Assembly (NCBI GenBank): GCA_900498245.1
Contig: LS998015.1
Coordinates: 3,342,086-3,396,976, forward strand
DNA: 54,891 bases
Reading direction: 5' to 3'
From: Candidatus Zixiibacteriota bacterium
GTDB lineage: Bacteria > Zixibacteria > MSB-5A5 > GN15 > PGXB01
Shown here in pieces: positions 1 to 9,118 of the stretch (position 1 is its first letter; every line of letters starts with the position of its first letter). The notes beneath the pieces are model-generated. The model had not been told where the DNA came from, did no database searches, and saw only the letters and a list, made by a program, of their open reading frames with translations. The translations under genes and the position numbers were made by a program.

Positions 1-63
1 TCCCAGAAATCCGCCGATCATGCCGGCCGCCGCCGCCCCCAATATCATCAGGAAGAGATTCAA
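1..63 (-). CDS. N-terminus of an unidentified membrane protein (cut by window edge)
   Basis: Only about 21 residues are visible. Reading the minus strand, a TTG codon overlaps the TGA stop of the S41 protease gene as TTGA and opens a frame running to the window edge. It encodes a hydrophobic, glycine- and alanine-rich stretch (starting MNLFLMILGAAAAG) that would make a first membrane helix. An ATG five codons downstream is an alternative start. The four-base overlap suggests translational coupling with the protease. The family cannot be named from so few residues. Confidence 0.4.
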   Translation of the reverse strand, partial: MNLFLMILGAAAAGMIGGFLG

Positions 64-1676
64 TTCTTTTTGCTCTCCTTAAAAATCTGTTCGGCCAGCG
101 CGATATCCCATCTATATGGTACAATGGCCCGGCGGTACGATTCTGCCACGCCGAATTTGGTCTCCAGCGCGACCTGAAATAACCGTTGCCGGATATATTC
201 CTTATATCCGGTAAACTGCGACGAGTCCTCACGGCGGGATACATTATAGAGCCGGTTGGCGGCCGCGATGGTTTCCTCTTTGGCGCTGTCCAGATGGGCC
301 TCGATTACGGCGGCTCCTATTTCCCGGCTCAATTGTGACTCATAATCGAAACCATGCTGATACATATAGTTCCTGAAATCATCCAGCCAGCCCGGATTTG
401 TCGAGATAACCCCGGAGTCGGCCGCGATCCGGTCCTGATTCTCAATGGCATATTCCCGCATCAACAGCGAACTCTCCAGTTCCAGAGGAAACGGCTCATA
501 TTCGGTCGCCTGATAATAGTAATCTGGCGGGATCCCCGGGGCACTGTCTTTCACCGCCGCCTTGGGATCGTTAAGAAATATATTTCCCTCGAAATAATAA
601 CGGGCGGTCGTGATCCGCAGCCCGGAGCCGTCGCCCAAATCATCGAATTCCTGCACCAGCCCCTTGCCGAAAGTCGTGTCCCCGACCAGAAAAGCCCGTC
701 CGGCATATCGTAAGGAGCCCGCCAATATCTCCGATGATGACGCCGATCCCTTGTCCACCAGAAGAGCAATTGGCAATCCATCGGCGATATCATCCCCCTG
801 GGCGCGAAAGACAGTATTATTCCAGCGCGAGCGTCCCTTCATGCCGACCACAATCTTTCCCTTTTTCATAAACAAACCGGCAATTGAGACCGCCTCCGTC
901 AAGAGCCCACCCGGATTGCCGCGAAGATCGAATATTATGCCCCGGATCGAATCGGGATTCCGAAGATAAAGTGAATCGAGAGCCGCAAAGACTTCCATGG
1001 CCGAGCCGGCCTCAAAATCAAGGAGACGAATATAGAGACTCCCGCCGGGGGTGATACCGGCGTAGGGAACATGAATCAGCGGTAATCTTTGACGTGTCAA
1101 CTCAAATTGCAGCGTATCCGCGATATTATTGAATTTCCGTAAAACGCCCAGTTCAACCGGGCTACCTTCCGACCCGCGCAGAAGAAAAGTGGCCCGATAG
1201 GCGTTAACCCCCTTCACATTGGTGCTGTCAACCTTATATATGATATCTCCCGATTTCATCCCCGCCCTGGCCGCCGGCCCGTCTTCCCGCACCGACATCA
1301 CCATCAACCCCTGATCCTGACTGACTATTGTTATCCCAATACCCCCGTACGAACCGCTGAATTCTTCCGTGACCCGCCCCAGTTCCTTCGGCTCCAGATA
1401 ACCGGAATAGCGATCCAATTGACCGAATAGAGCGTCGCGCGCCAGTTCCATCATCTTTGAAGGATTGTATGATTCGGGATAAAGAAACTTGATAAGTTCC
1501 ATGGTCGATGTCAGCCGGTAGGGAAGATATATTTCCTTATCGGAAAGTAAATACAGGGAAAAACCGCTCATGATTATGATTAGAATCAGAAACAGGATCG
1601 CCGACCAGATTATCATCCGTCTTTTTTCCGACGGATTTGAGGCCTCTACTTGATATGCAATTTCGTCTTCAGACAA
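60..1676 (-). CDS. S41 family C-terminal processing peptidase (PDZ protease)
   Basis: A 538-residue serine protease of the tail-specific (Ctp/Prc) family, which cleaves C-termini of envelope proteins. It has a short cytoplasmic tail, one membrane anchor at residues 21-44, a PDZ domain at about 110-180 (GGIGITI, then AARAGMKSGDII), and an S41 catalytic domain. The nucleophile lies in GSASSSEI near residue 313 and the general-base lysine in TTFGKG at about 338, the spacing expected for the Ser-Lys dyad. The start is TTG, preceded by GAGGTG about 7 bases upstream, and it overlaps the end of the thymidylate kinase gene by 31 bases. An internal ATG at residue 21 would remove the overlap but would truncate the cytoplasmic tail. 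Family assignment is secure; the substrate is unknown. Confidence 0.92.
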   Translation of the reverse strand: MSEDEIAYQVEASNPSEKRRMIIWSAILFLILIIIMSGFSLYLLSDKEIYLPYRLTSTMELIKFLYPESYNPSKMMELARDALFGQLDRYSGYLEPKELGRVTEEFSGSYGGIGITIVSQDQGLMVMSVREDGPAARAGMKSGDIIYKVDSTNVKGVNAYRATFLLRGSEGSPVELGVLRKFNNIADTLQFELTRQRLPLIHVPYAGITPGGSLYIRLLDFEAGSAMEVFAALDSLYLRNPDSIRGIIFDLRGNPGGLLTEAVSIAGLFMKKGKIVVGMKGRSRWNNTVFRAQGDDIADGLPIALLVDKGSASSSEILAGSLRYAGRAFLVGDTTFGKGLVQEFDDLGDGSGLRITTARYYFEGNIFLNDPKAAVKDSAPGIPPDYYYQATEYEPFPLELESSLLMREYAIENQDRIAADSGVISTNPGWLDDFRNYMYQHGFDYESQLSREIGAAVIEAHLDSAKEETIAAANRLYNVSRREDSSQFTGYKEYIRQRLFQVALETKFGVAESYRRAIVPYRWDIALAEQIFKESKKN

Positions 1677-2269
1677 CTTTTCACCTCGGCAAACACCTCC
1701 CCTGCCCCCCGGCGGCCGTCAAGCACAACAGTTCTTCTTTTTTCCCGCCGTGCAATCTGCAGAAAACCGTTCCTGACCCGGTTGAAGAACAGCCTTGATT
1801 CCGATTCCAGCCGATCGGTTTGCTTTTTCCTTCTTTTCAGAGAAGTTTTATAATCTACATCGACCAGAAACGTAATATCCGGCTCATACCGGCCGACCGC
1901 CAATTTATTCAATTTTCGGATCAAATCGATATCGAGCCCCCGCCCGTAACCTTGATAGGCCGTGGTCGAATCGAAAAATCTATCGCAGAGAATTATCATT
2001 CCTTTATCGATCGCGGGAGCAATCACCTTTCTGACCAGGTCGGCCCGCGCCGCCAGATACAAGAATAGTTCCGCTTCCGGAGGTATTTGATTTTTCTTAT
2101 CCAGAAGTATTTTGCGGGTCTTTTCGGCAACCGGGGTCGAGCCGGGCTCGCGAAGCACCAACACCTGGAAATGATGTTTCCGTAACATCGCCGCTGTCAA
2201 TTTCAACTGCGTCGTTTTTCCGGAACCGTCAATTCCCTCGAAAGTTATGAACCAGCCGCGTTTTCTCAT
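1646..2269 (-). CDS. tmk: Thymidylate kinase
   Basis: Phosphorylates dTMP to dTDP in the cytoplasm. The 207-residue product has the P-loop GIDGSGKT at residues 12-19 and the family motif DRFFDSTTAYQGYGR in the middle, with a typical length of about 205-215. I chose the ATG giving MRKRGWFITFEG, because family members begin a few residues before FITFEG. This ATG lies directly against the T-tract of an intrinsic terminator and has no visible ribosome binding site. A TTG 33 bases upstream (position 2302) would add 11 residues encoded by the terminator hairpin itself. The gene overlaps the downstream protease gene by 31 bases. Confidence 0.93.
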   Translation of the reverse strand: MRKRGWFITFEGIDGSGKTTQLKLTAAMLRKHHFQVLVLREPGSTPVAEKTRKILLDKKNQIPPEAELFLYLAARADLVRKVIAPAIDKGMIILCDRFFDSTTAYQGYGRGLDIDLIRKLNKLAVGRYEPDITFLVDVDYKTSLKRRKKQTDRLESESRLFFNRVRNGFLQIARREKRRTVVLDGRRGAGEVFAEVKSCLKTKLHIK

Positions 2270-2297
2270 AAAAAAAGGCGAACATTTTTTGTTCGCC
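2270..2297 (-). terminator. Intrinsic terminator after inositol-3-phosphate synthase
   Basis: On the minus strand an 8-base-pair perfect stem (GGCGAACA paired with TGTTCGCC) with a 5-base loop is followed by seven T residues. It lies 32 bases after the stop of the synthase gene. The T-tract ends exactly where the tmk ATG begins, so it separates, or attenuates between, the two genes. Confidence 0.8.
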
Positions 2298-2329
2298 TTC
2301 AATCTACCACTTTCCGGACGGTTTGAAAA

Positions 2330-3508
2330 CTACTTTTTCAGGAGAGTTTTCCGCGCCACTTTCCGCGTGGATGAGCCTCTTGAACCTCCGGCTTTCGCGG
2401 CGGTCGGCCGTCTATCCTTTTTCCCGTCCCCTTTCCAGCCGTACTTCAGAATATATTCTTCCGTCATGTGACGCGCTTCTTCGTCGGTGTACTGAACCGG
2501 CGGTGATTTCATGAAATATGACGCCGGCGCCTTCATCGTCCCGGAAAGACCGTTATCAAGACCCAGTTTGCAGCACCGGACGGCGTCGATAACCACCCCG
2601 GCCGAGTTGGGCGAATCCCAAACTTCCAGTTTCATCTCGACATTCAGGGGAACGTTGCCGAAAGTGGTACCTTCCATCCGTATATAGGCCCACTTCCGAT
2701 CCAACAGCCAGGCGACATAGTCCGACGGCCCGATATGGCAGTTGTCTTTGCCGATATCGTAATCCAACTGGCTGGTGACGGCATTGGTCTTGGAGATTTT
2801 TTTCGATTCCAGACGGGAACGTTCCAGCATGTTCAAAAAGTCGGTATTGCCCCCGACATTCAACTGGCTGGTGCGATCGAGACGAACCCCGCGGTCGCGG
2901 AACAGGCGGGTCATTACCCGGTGCACGATGGTCGCGCCGACCTGCGATTTGATATCATCGCCTATGACCGGCAATCCTCTTTCCGCAAAACGGTTCTGCC
3001 AGTACGGCTCGCGGCCGATAAAAACCGGAATGCAGTTGACAAATCCGCACCCGGCATCGAGAATCTGTTCCACATACCACTTGGTCGCCTCTTCGGAGCC
3101 GACCGGAAGGTAATTAACGACGACATCCGTCTTGGTCTCCTTCAATAGTTTCACGATATCGACCGTATCGCCCGGGGCCTTCTCGATGATTTCCGAAAGA
3201 TATTTCCCCAGCCCATCGTGGGTCATTCCCCGCTGAACAATGATCCCGGTTTTGGAAACGTTGCTGAATTTATAGGTATTATTCGGCTTGGTAAAAACCG
3301 CTTCGGCCAGATCCTTGCCGACTTTGTTTTTATCGATATCGATAGCGGCCGAAAATTCGATATCACTGATATGATAGCCGCCGAGATTCACATGCATGAT
3401 TCCGGGGATCGATTCATTCTCCCGGGCTTTTTTATAGAATTCCACTCCCTGGACGAATGATGAGGCGCAGTTGCCGACCCCAATAATTGCTACTCTGACT
3501 TTTGCCAT
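2330..3508 (-). CDS. ino1: Inositol-3-phosphate synthase
   Basis: Converts glucose 6-phosphate to 1D-myo-inositol 3-phosphate, the first step of inositol-lipid or inositol-osmolyte synthesis. The 392-residue protein opens with the NAD-binding turn [16 protein letters not shown], has the insertion [17 protein letters not shown], and carries the conserved segment [10 protein letters not shown] before the catalytic core. This matches the prokaryotic short form (about 360-400 residues). The C-terminal 30 residues are basic and rich in Lys, Arg, Ser and Gly. The ATG has AAGGA 6 bases upstream. It is divergent from a TetR gene and near a CDP-alcohol phosphatidyltransferase, which suggests its product feeds an inositol phospholipid. 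Confidence 0.93.
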   Translation of the reverse strand: MAKVRVAIIGVGNCASSFVQGVEFYKKARENESIPGIMHVNLGGYHISDIEFSAAIDIDKNKVGKDLAEAVFTKPNNTYKFSNVSKTGIIVQRGMTHDGLGKYLSEIIEKAPGDTVDIVKLLKETKTDVVVNYLPVGSEEATKWYVEQILDAGCGFVNCIPVFIGREPYWQNRFAERGLPVIGDDIKSQVGATIVHRVMTRLFRDRGVRLDRTSQLNVGGNTDFLNMLERSRLESKKISKTNAVTSQLDYDIGKDNCHIGPSDYVAWLLDRKWAYIRMEGTTFGNVPLNVEMKLEVWDSPNSAGVVIDAVRCCKLGLDNGLSGTMKAPASYFMKSPPVQYTDEEARHMTEEYILKYGWKGDGKKDRRPTAAKAGGSRGSSTRKVARKTLLKK

Positions 3509-3533
3509 AAGATTCCTTTCAGTTTGATGCCCC

Positions 3534-3562
3534 TATTTATGAAAATTCCGGCGAACCGTCAA
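3534..3562 (-). promoter_or_regulatory. Probable sigma-70 promoter of ino1
   Basis: Minus strand TTGACG and TAAATA are separated by 17 bases, placing the start of transcription about 20 bases before the ino1 ATG. The -10 match is moderate. Confidence 0.5.
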
Positions 3563-3570
3563 GAAAAATG

Positions 3571-3600
3571 TTGACAAATTATATCATTAATATATATATT
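3571..3600 (+). promoter_or_regulatory. Probable promoter of the TetR gene
   Basis: A perfect TTGACA at 3571-3576 and TATATT at 3595-3600 are separated by 18 bases, within a very A+T-rich stretch between the divergent ino1 and tetR genes. Confidence 0.55.
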
Positions 3601-3616
3601 ATGACCATATAGTCAT
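3601..3616 (+). promoter_or_regulatory. Palindromic candidate operator for the TetR protein
   Basis: The 16-base near-palindrome ATGACCATATAGTCAT has perfect 5-base arms (ATGAC/GTCAT) around an A+T core. It sits immediately after the predicted -10 box of the TetR gene, where a bound repressor would block transcription. Autoregulation by the adjacent TetR protein is an inference from position and symmetry. Confidence 0.45.
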
Positions 3617-3636
3617 TATTTATATATAATAATTAT

Positions 3637-4296
3637 ATGGATGAAAACATAATCGTCACCCTCGAAAAGGACGGCGTCGTCACCCCGACCTTCCGCAAAC
3701 TCGCCCCGGCGAAAAAAACGCAGATATATGAAACCGCCCTCGGGGCCTTTGGGGAGAATATTTTTGAAAACGTATCTCTCGATCTGGTTGCCGCAGCGAG
3801 TCGATTTTCCAAGGGTTCCCTGATTCAGTACTTCACGAAAAAAGAAAACCTGCTCCGCTTCGTCCAGGAAATCTTTGTCGATAGTTTTCACCGCCGGTGG
3901 GGAGAACATTTTTCCCGCGACATTGCGGTTCGCTTCCCCGACCGGCTCCAGAATTATTTCCGGGGCCTGATGGAACTGTGGAATAGTGACATCACCGGTT
4001 TCCGTTTCTTCATGAAAATGCGATATGAGAACGACCTCCGGCTCAGCGCCCCATTTATCAAAAAAATCCGCCAGATTCAAACCGATTATCTGAGAAGCAT
4101 CGTTAATCGAAGTATCGAAACGGGCGAAATCCGGCGTGATATCGAACCGGAAGCGATTCTGTTCAATCTCAACGGCGCCGCCGGCAATTTGGAGTCGGCT
4201 TGTCTGGAAGGGTTGTCATCGGCGAAGGGAAGACAGAACCTCGCCGTCCTTCCGGCGAAAATTACGGCCCTGCTTGTCGATGGCATTAAGGTTTAA
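3637..4296 (+). CDS. TetR/AcrR family transcriptional regulator
   Basis: A 219-residue one-component repressor. The N-terminal helix-turn-helix spans about residues 28-70, with the characteristic run FSKGSLIQYFTKKENLL matching the family signature in which the recognition helix precedes a Tyr-Phe and a Lys-(Asp/Glu)-Leu. The rest is a variable helical ligand domain. About 20 extra residues precede the DNA-binding domain. It is divergent from ino1 with a palindromic site between them, so ino1 and itself are the likeliest targets. The ligand cannot be read from the sequence. Its stop is one base from the end of the convergent PfkB gene. Confidence 0.88.
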   Translation: MDENIIVTLEKDGVVTPTFRKLAPAKKTQIYETALGAFGENIFENVSLDLVAAASRFSKGSLIQYFTKKENLLRFVQEIFVDSFHRRWGEHFSRDIAVRFPDRLQNYFRGLMELWNSDITGFRFFMKMRYENDLRLSAPFIKKIRQIQTDYLRSIVNRSIETGEIRRDIEPEAILFNLNGAAGNLESACLEGLSSAKGRQNLAVLPAKITALLVDGIKV

Positions 4297-4297
4297 T

Positions 4298-5233
4298 TCA
4301 GGTGGCGATTGGAGCCAGTTCTACCCGGAAATTGGTCAGTTTGAGAAGCGATTCCTGGCGGGTGCGCACATCCTTTTCGGTCAATTTGAAATCGGGCCCC
4401 ACCTGCTCGATCATAATCGATGACACGCACGAGGCAAAACAGCCGGCCCGGCGCAGATCCCCGCTTTTGAGATATTCGTAGGTGAAACCGGCCATATACG
4501 TATCGCCCGCCCCGGTGGCATCGACCAGATCGATTTTGTACGGCGGAATATCGATGAAATCGGCCCCGTCATATATTATAGACCCCAGCTCCGCCAGCGT
4601 CACAATAACTATTTCCGGTCCCCAACTTTTTATGATTTCGGCGGCCTTATACGGATTTTTCCGGCAATCAACGCCGGTCAGGACTTTCGCCTCCAGTTCA
4701 TTCGGCTTAACCACATCAAATAATCCCAGGGTTTCTTCGATGCCGTCGATCTTGCCATGCTGTATCCGCCCTTTGTTGTCGGCGCTCCTGAGCAGTCCCT
4801 GAGGATCGCAGAAGAAAAGGCCGTCAAATGTATCCCGGATGTTCGCGATATCATCCAGACTTACTTCACCCAGAATCGGCCCGATAAGCACCGCCTTGGC
4901 GTCGGCATAAACTTCCGGATCGATTTCTTCGATAGGATTGGCGCGTCCCAGAAGATCCAGAGTGCGGTTGCCGAAATCATCGTAATAAATCAGCGAAAAA
5001 CCGCCGGTTTCCCGCGACGGTGTTATTACCGGTTCAATACCGTAGCCGGCCAGTTTTTTCCGGAAATTATCCCTGAAATCATTGCCCACCGCCCCGACCA
5101 GACGGACCTTCTCCCCCAATTTTGCCAGGGCCAGGGCCGCATTGGTACTGCATCCCGAAAGAACTCTGCCTTCGGTCTCTATTTTTTGGGTCTTGATATA
5201 ATCGTAAACCGGGTTGCCGATCGCCGTGATCAT
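4298..5233 (-). CDS. PfkB family carbohydrate kinase
   Basis: A 311-residue ribokinase-like kinase that phosphorylates a hydroxyl group of a sugar, nucleoside or cyclitol using ATP. The N-terminal substrate lid has GCSTNAALALAKLG and GAVGNDF, and the C-terminal signature DATGAGDTYMAGF carries the catalytic aspartate and anion hole. The start is the ATG giving MITAIGN; it overlaps the TAA of the upstream phosphatidyltransferase gene as TAATG, so the two are probably translationally coupled. A longer open frame upstream is only the shadow of that gene. The substrate is unknown; given the inositol neighbours, an inositol or related polyol is possible because archaeal PfkB inositol kinases exist, but this is inference. 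Confidence 0.88.
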   Translation of the reverse strand: MITAIGNPVYDYIKTQKIETEGRVLSGCSTNAALALAKLGEKVRLVGAVGNDFRDNFRKKLAGYGIEPVITPSRETGGFSLIYYDDFGNRTLDLLGRANPIEEIDPEVYADAKAVLIGPILGEVSLDDIANIRDTFDGLFFCDPQGLLRSADNKGRIQHGKIDGIEETLGLFDVVKPNELEAKVLTGVDCRKNPYKAAEIIKSWGPEIVIVTLAELGSIIYDGADFIDIPPYKIDLVDATGAGDTYMAGFTYEYLKSGDLRRAGCFASCVSSIMIEQVGPDFKLTEKDVRTRQESLLKLTNFRVELAPIAT

Positions 5234-5847
5234 TATTGATTGTTGCCTTTCCGCTCGCTTAGAACTTTGTGAGCATAAAACATACGTTGAACGGAGGTAA
5301 TATATGAAGTCAATCCGACAATAATTAATGCCGTTTCCAGCATCCGTAATTTCGGATAATATAATTCGAGAATGGAACCCAATATAATAAGAGTGAATTT
5401 CTCCAGCCGCCCCATTATGCCGACCGCGCAATTTTCAATCTTGCCGATCGATTCGGCCGCCGCCCTCGTGTAACTGGCAATAATCATTCCAAACAGGGCG
5501 AAAAGCCCCCAGCCCGGATGCGCCATTCCCGACATCGTGATTCCGGCCAGAATGAAAAATTCGCCGTAGCGATCCGAAACATGATCGAGAATCCCGCCAA
5601 ACGCCGTTCCCAGATTCCCCGCCCGCGCCGTGGCCCCGTCGAGCATATCGGTGAACGATGTCAGGAGCATCCACAGAATCCCCATCCAGACATTGGCTTT
5701 CCAGAAATATATCCCCGAAATAATTGCGCAGACCAGCGATGCGGCCGTCAAAATATTGGGGGTAAGGCGAAGTTTCAGGCAGATTTTCCCCAGACCGATA
5801 GAGTACTTTTCGTAGAAGGCCCTTTTGACTTTGTTTATTTCTGCCAT
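5233..5847 (-). CDS. CDP-alcohol phosphatidyltransferase (candidate phosphatidylinositol-phosphate synthase)
   Basis: A 204-residue integral membrane enzyme that transfers a phosphatidyl group from CDP-diacylglycerol to an alcohol. The complete family signature is visible: DGATAR, eight residues, G, three residues, D, three residues, D (residues about 68-90). The remainder forms about five or six hydrophobic segments. Family members include PgsA, PssA and the inositol-phosphate-using PIP synthases; sequence inspection alone does not fix the alcohol. Its proximity to inositol-3-phosphate synthase makes inositol phosphate the favoured acceptor. It is divergent from lepA and coupled to the PfkB kinase gene. 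Confidence 0.9.
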   Translation of the reverse strand: MAEINKVKRAFYEKYSIGLGKICLKLRLTPNILTAASLVCAIISGIYFWKANVWMGILWMLLTSFTDMLDGATARAGNLGTAFGGILDHVSDRYGEFFILAGITMSGMAHPGWGLFALFGMIIASYTRAAAESIGKIENCAVGIMGRLEKFTLIILGSILELYYPKLRMLETALIIVGLTSYITSVQRMFYAHKVLSERKGNNQ

Positions 5848-5931
5848 AAATGATTCTAATTAATTGAAGCGCAATATATTTATACGACTCTCATTGTCAA
5901 GAGGTATCGAAAAAGTCGCCTATCTCGTTGG

Positions 5932-5960
5932 TTGACAAAACGGTCTAACGAGCGTATTTT
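5932..5960 (+). promoter_or_regulatory. Sigma-70 type promoter of lepA
   Basis: TTGACA at 5932-5937 and TATTTT at 5955-5960 have a 17-base spacer, giving a leader of about 18 bases before the lepA ATG. This is one of the best promoter matches in the window. Confidence 0.65.
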
Positions 5961-5984
5961 CCCTGCCGATTTAATAGAGTTATT

Positions 5985-7787
5985 ATGTCCGATTTGAAAT
6001 ATATAAGAAATTTTTCGATTATTGCCCATATCGACCATGGCAAATCGACCCTCGCCGACCGGCTCCTGGAACTTACCGAAGCCGTCAGCCAGCGGCAGAT
6101 GCGCGCTCAGGTCCTCGATGATATGGATCTGGAACGGGAACGAGGCATTACCATCAAGGCCCATGCCATCCGGCTCGATTATCATGCACACGACGGCAAT
6201 CTCTATGAATTGAATCTCATCGATACCCCGGGGCATGTCGATTTTACTTATGAAGTGAGCCGCGCTCTTTCGGCCTGCGAGGGGGTCCTGCTGGTGGTCG
6301 ACGCTTCACAGGGGGTCGAGGCGCAAACTGTCTCCAACCTTTTCCTGGCGATTGAAAACGGCCTTGAAGTTATTCCGGTCATCAATAAAATTGACCTCCC
6401 CTCGGCGCGTCCCGATGAAGTCTCTCAGCAGATTATCGATCTCATCGGCTGCAAAAAAGAGGAAATCCTGCACTGCTCGGCCAAAACCGGTCTCGGCGTG
6501 GAGCAGGTCCTGGAGCAGATAGTCAAAAAAATTCCGTCGCCGTCGGGCCATCCCGATCGCCCTTTGAAGGCCCTCACCTTTGATTCCCTGTATGATTCCT
6601 ACCGCGGCGCCTCGGTCTATTTGAAAGTGGTCGATGGTTCCGTCAGGAAAGGGGACAAAATAAAATTCTTCTCGCACGGGAAGGAATTCGAGGTCGATGA
6701 AGTCGGCTACCGCCGTCTGACCAATATCCCTCAGGAATCCCTTTCCGCCGGGCAGGTCGGATATTTGTACGCCGGTGTCAAGGAAGTTGCCGATACCCGT
6801 GTCGGGGACACCATAACTAATTCGGTCAGTCCCGCCGATTCTCCTCTCCCCGGCTTTGTCGCCGTCAAACCGATGGTCTTCTCCGGCATCTATCCCGCCA
6901 TCGCCGAGGATTACTCGGAGATGCGCGAGGCCCTCGAAAAATTAAAATTGAATGACGCCTCCCTTTCTTTCACTCCGGAAACATCGTCGGCTCTGGGTTT
7001 CGGCTTCCGCTGCGGATTTCTCGGCATGCTCCATATGGAGATCATCACGGAACGGCTCTCCCGCGAATACAATCAAACCATCATCAACACCGTTCCCAAT
7101 GTCGAATACTGGGTCTTTATGACCGACCAGACCAAAATTATCGTCGACTCCCCGACCGAGATGCCGGACGCCGGAAAAATCGAATATGTCGAGGAACCGT
7201 ATGTCGATTCGCAGATTATTACGCCGCCCGATTACCTCGGTTCCATCATGCGCCTCTGCACCGATCGCCGCGGCATTTATAAAAATACCGAATACCCGAC
7301 CCCCTCACGCGCTGTGCTGAGTTATTCCTTTCCTCTTTCGGAAATCATCTTTGATTTTTATGACAAATTGAAATCGATCTCGCGCGGTTACGCCTCGCTC
7401 GATTACGGTGTGCCGTTTTATATGAAATCGAATCTGGTCAAACTCGATATCCTGATAAACACCGAATCGGTCGATGCTCTCTCCGTTATCATTCATCGGG
7501 ATAAGGCCTATAAATATGGTCTGAATTTGACCGAGAAATTACGGACCTTGATTCCCCGCCAGATGTTCGAAGTGGTCATTCAGGCCGCTATCGGCAGCCG
7601 CATCATCGCCCGGGCCACGGTCAAACCGTTGCGGAAGAATGTCACCGCCAAATGTTACGGCGGCGATATCACCCGCAAGCGCAAACTTCTCGAACGTCAG
7701 AAGGAAGGCAAGAAGCGTCTCAAACAGATCGGCCATGTCGAAATTCCGCAGGAGGCCTTCCTGGCGGCACTGAAAATCGAATCATAA
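5985..7787 (+). CDS. lepA: Elongation factor 4
   Basis: A 600-residue translational GTPase that binds stalled or mistranslocated ribosomes. The G domain shows [14 protein letters not shown] (G1), RGITIKA (G2), DTPGHVDF (G3), NKIDLP (G4) and CSAKTG (G5). The EF-G-like domains follow, and the C-terminal LepA-specific domain is intact, including the [20 protein letters not shown] segment near residue 565. Length is exactly that of the family. A strong promoter lies just upstream; no marked ribosome binding site is visible, and the leader is short. Confidence 0.98.
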   Translation: MSDLKYIRNFSIIAHIDHGKSTLADRLLELTEAVSQRQMRAQVLDDMDLERERGITIKAHAIRLDYHAHDGNLYELNLIDTPGHVDFTYEVSRALSACEGVLLVVDASQGVEAQTVSNLFLAIENGLEVIPVINKIDLPSARPDEVSQQIIDLIGCKKEEILHCSAKTGLGVEQVLEQIVKKIPSPSGHPDRPLKALTFDSLYDSYRGASVYLKVVDGSVRKGDKIKFFSHGKEFEVDEVGYRRLTNIPQESLSAGQVGYLYAGVKEVADTRVGDTITNSVSPADSPLPGFVAVKPMVFSGIYPAIAEDYSEMREALEKLKLNDASLSFTPETSSALGFGFRCGFLGMLHMEIITERLSREYNQTIINTVPNVEYWVFMTDQTKIIVDSPTEMPDAGKIEYVEEPYVDSQIITPPDYLGSIMRLCTDRRGIYKNTEYPTPSRAVLSYSFPLSEIIFDFYDKLKSISRGYASLDYGVPFYMKSNLVKLDILINTESVDALSVIIHRDKAYKYGLNLTEKLRTLIPRQMFEVVIQAAIGSRIIARATVKPLRKNVTAKCYGGDITRKRKLLERQKEGKKRLKQIGHVEIPQEAFLAALKIES

Positions 7788-7840
7788 TTGAGCCGAAATA
7801 GCCATGTCAAAAATCCAGCCGCATCTTTAAGTAACATCTT

Positions 7841-9082
7841 ATGCCCCTGCAAATAATAATCCTTCTGGCGGTCTTCCTTCTTATCGCCGTCCGCAAAATA
7901 GGCAATATCCGCTTTCAAATCTGGCAAATCATGCTTCTGGGCGCTCTCGCCGTCCTGATTACCGGAAAGATCTCCATCCCTGCCGCCATAAAGGCCGTCG
8001 ATTATGATGTCATCCTTTTCCTGTTCGGGATGTTTGTAGTCGGTGAGGCGCTCGACCGCAGCGGCTATCTGGCTCACCTCACCCATATCGTTTTCAGCCG
8101 TACCAAAAACACCGAACAACTTCTTCTGGCCATTCTTGTCATATTCGGAGTCGCCTCGGCCTTTCTCATGAACGACACCCTGGCCATAATAGGAACACCG
8201 GTGGTTTTGACTCTGGCCAAAAAGCATGACGTCTCCCCCAAATTGCTCCTTCTGGCGCTGGCTTTCGGCGTCACCATCGGCTCGGTTGTCAGCCCGATCG
8301 GCAATCCTCAAAATCTCCTCATCGCCGTCAACGGCATCAAAGGGAATCCCTTTGTCTCGTTCGCCCGCTATCTGGCCATTCCAACCATCCTCTGCCTTCT
8401 GGTCGCATTTCTGGTGTTGAGATTTTTCTACAAAAAGGAGTTTCATCCCGATGGACTCAACCATCTCGAGGAACCGATACTCGATACCCATTTGGCGTCA
8501 TTATCCAAATTGTCCATTTTCATTATTCTGGCGCTGGTCGGTCTTAAAATTCTGAGCGTCTTCTGGGGCATCGGCGCCTATTTCCATCTTACCTATATCG
8601 CTCTGGCCGGGGCCGTCCCGCTTCTTTTGCTTTCGAAAAAGAGAATTGAATTATTGAGAAGTATCGACTGGACCACCCTCATATTTTTCGCCGCCATGTT
8701 TGTCCTGATGGCGGCCGTCTGGGACTCCGGCTTTTTCCAGTCCCTTCTGGAGCGGATGCATCTCGATATCACCAAGTTGACCGTGGTCCTGTCCGTCAGC
8801 GTCATTCTGAGCCAGTTCATCTCCAATGTCCCTCTGGTGGCGCTCTGTCTGCCGATCTTGCATCACGCCGGGGCGGCCAATAACGAGATGATTGCCCTGG
8901 CCGCCGGAAGTACCATCGCCGGCAATCTTTTCATTCTCGGCGCCGCCAGTAATGTCATCATCATTCAAAACGCCGAAAAACGGGCCGGTCAAACCCTGAC
9001 TTTCTGGGAATTCGCCCGGGTCGGTATTCCCCTGACCGCGGCCAATGTAACCATATACTGGCTTTTCCTGCGGTTGATGTGA
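7841..9082 (+). CDS. ArsB/NhaD/citrate-transporter superfamily permease
   Basis: A 413-residue inner-membrane protein with about eleven hydrophobic segments, of the ion transporter superfamily that includes SLC13, ArsB and NhaD. Two inverted halves each carry the typical hairpin: FLMNDTLAIIGTPVVLTLA in the first half and QFISNVPLVALCLPIL in the second, each holding the Asn-(Asp/Val)-Pro or Thr-type substrate loop. GSVVSPIGNPQNLLIA is also characteristic. The substrate (anion, dicarboxylate or Na+/H+ exchange) cannot be assigned. It lies in the same direction between lepA and dprA. The family is sure, the transported ion is not. Confidence 0.85.
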   Translation: MPLQIIILLAVFLLIAVRKIGNIRFQIWQIMLLGALAVLITGKISIPAAIKAVDYDVILFLFGMFVVGEALDRSGYLAHLTHIVFSRTKNTEQLLLAILVIFGVASAFLMNDTLAIIGTPVVLTLAKKHDVSPKLLLLALAFGVTIGSVVSPIGNPQNLLIAVNGIKGNPFVSFARYLAIPTILCLLVAFLVLRFFYKKEFHPDGLNHLEEPILDTHLASLSKLSIFIILALVGLKILSVFWGIGAYFHLTYIALAGAVPLLLLSKKRIELLRSIDWTTLIFFAAMFVLMAAVWDSGFFQSLLERMHLDITKLTVVLSVSVILSQFISNVPLVALCLPILHHAGAANNEMIALAAGSTIAGNLFILGAASNVIIIQNAEKRAGQTLTFWEFARVGIPLTAANVTIYWLFLRLM

Positions 9083-9118
9083 TTTGACAACCCTCTCCGA
9101 TTAAATTAACTTCCTTTT

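Noticed and set aside
3616-4080. A 154-codon minus-strand frame over the TetR gene
   Set aside because: The plus-strand TetR has the helix-turn-helix; the minus frame has no family signal.
7697-8491. A 264-codon minus-strand frame over lepA and the permease
   Set aside because: It is antisense to two conserved genes, and the protein is charged and without a family pattern.
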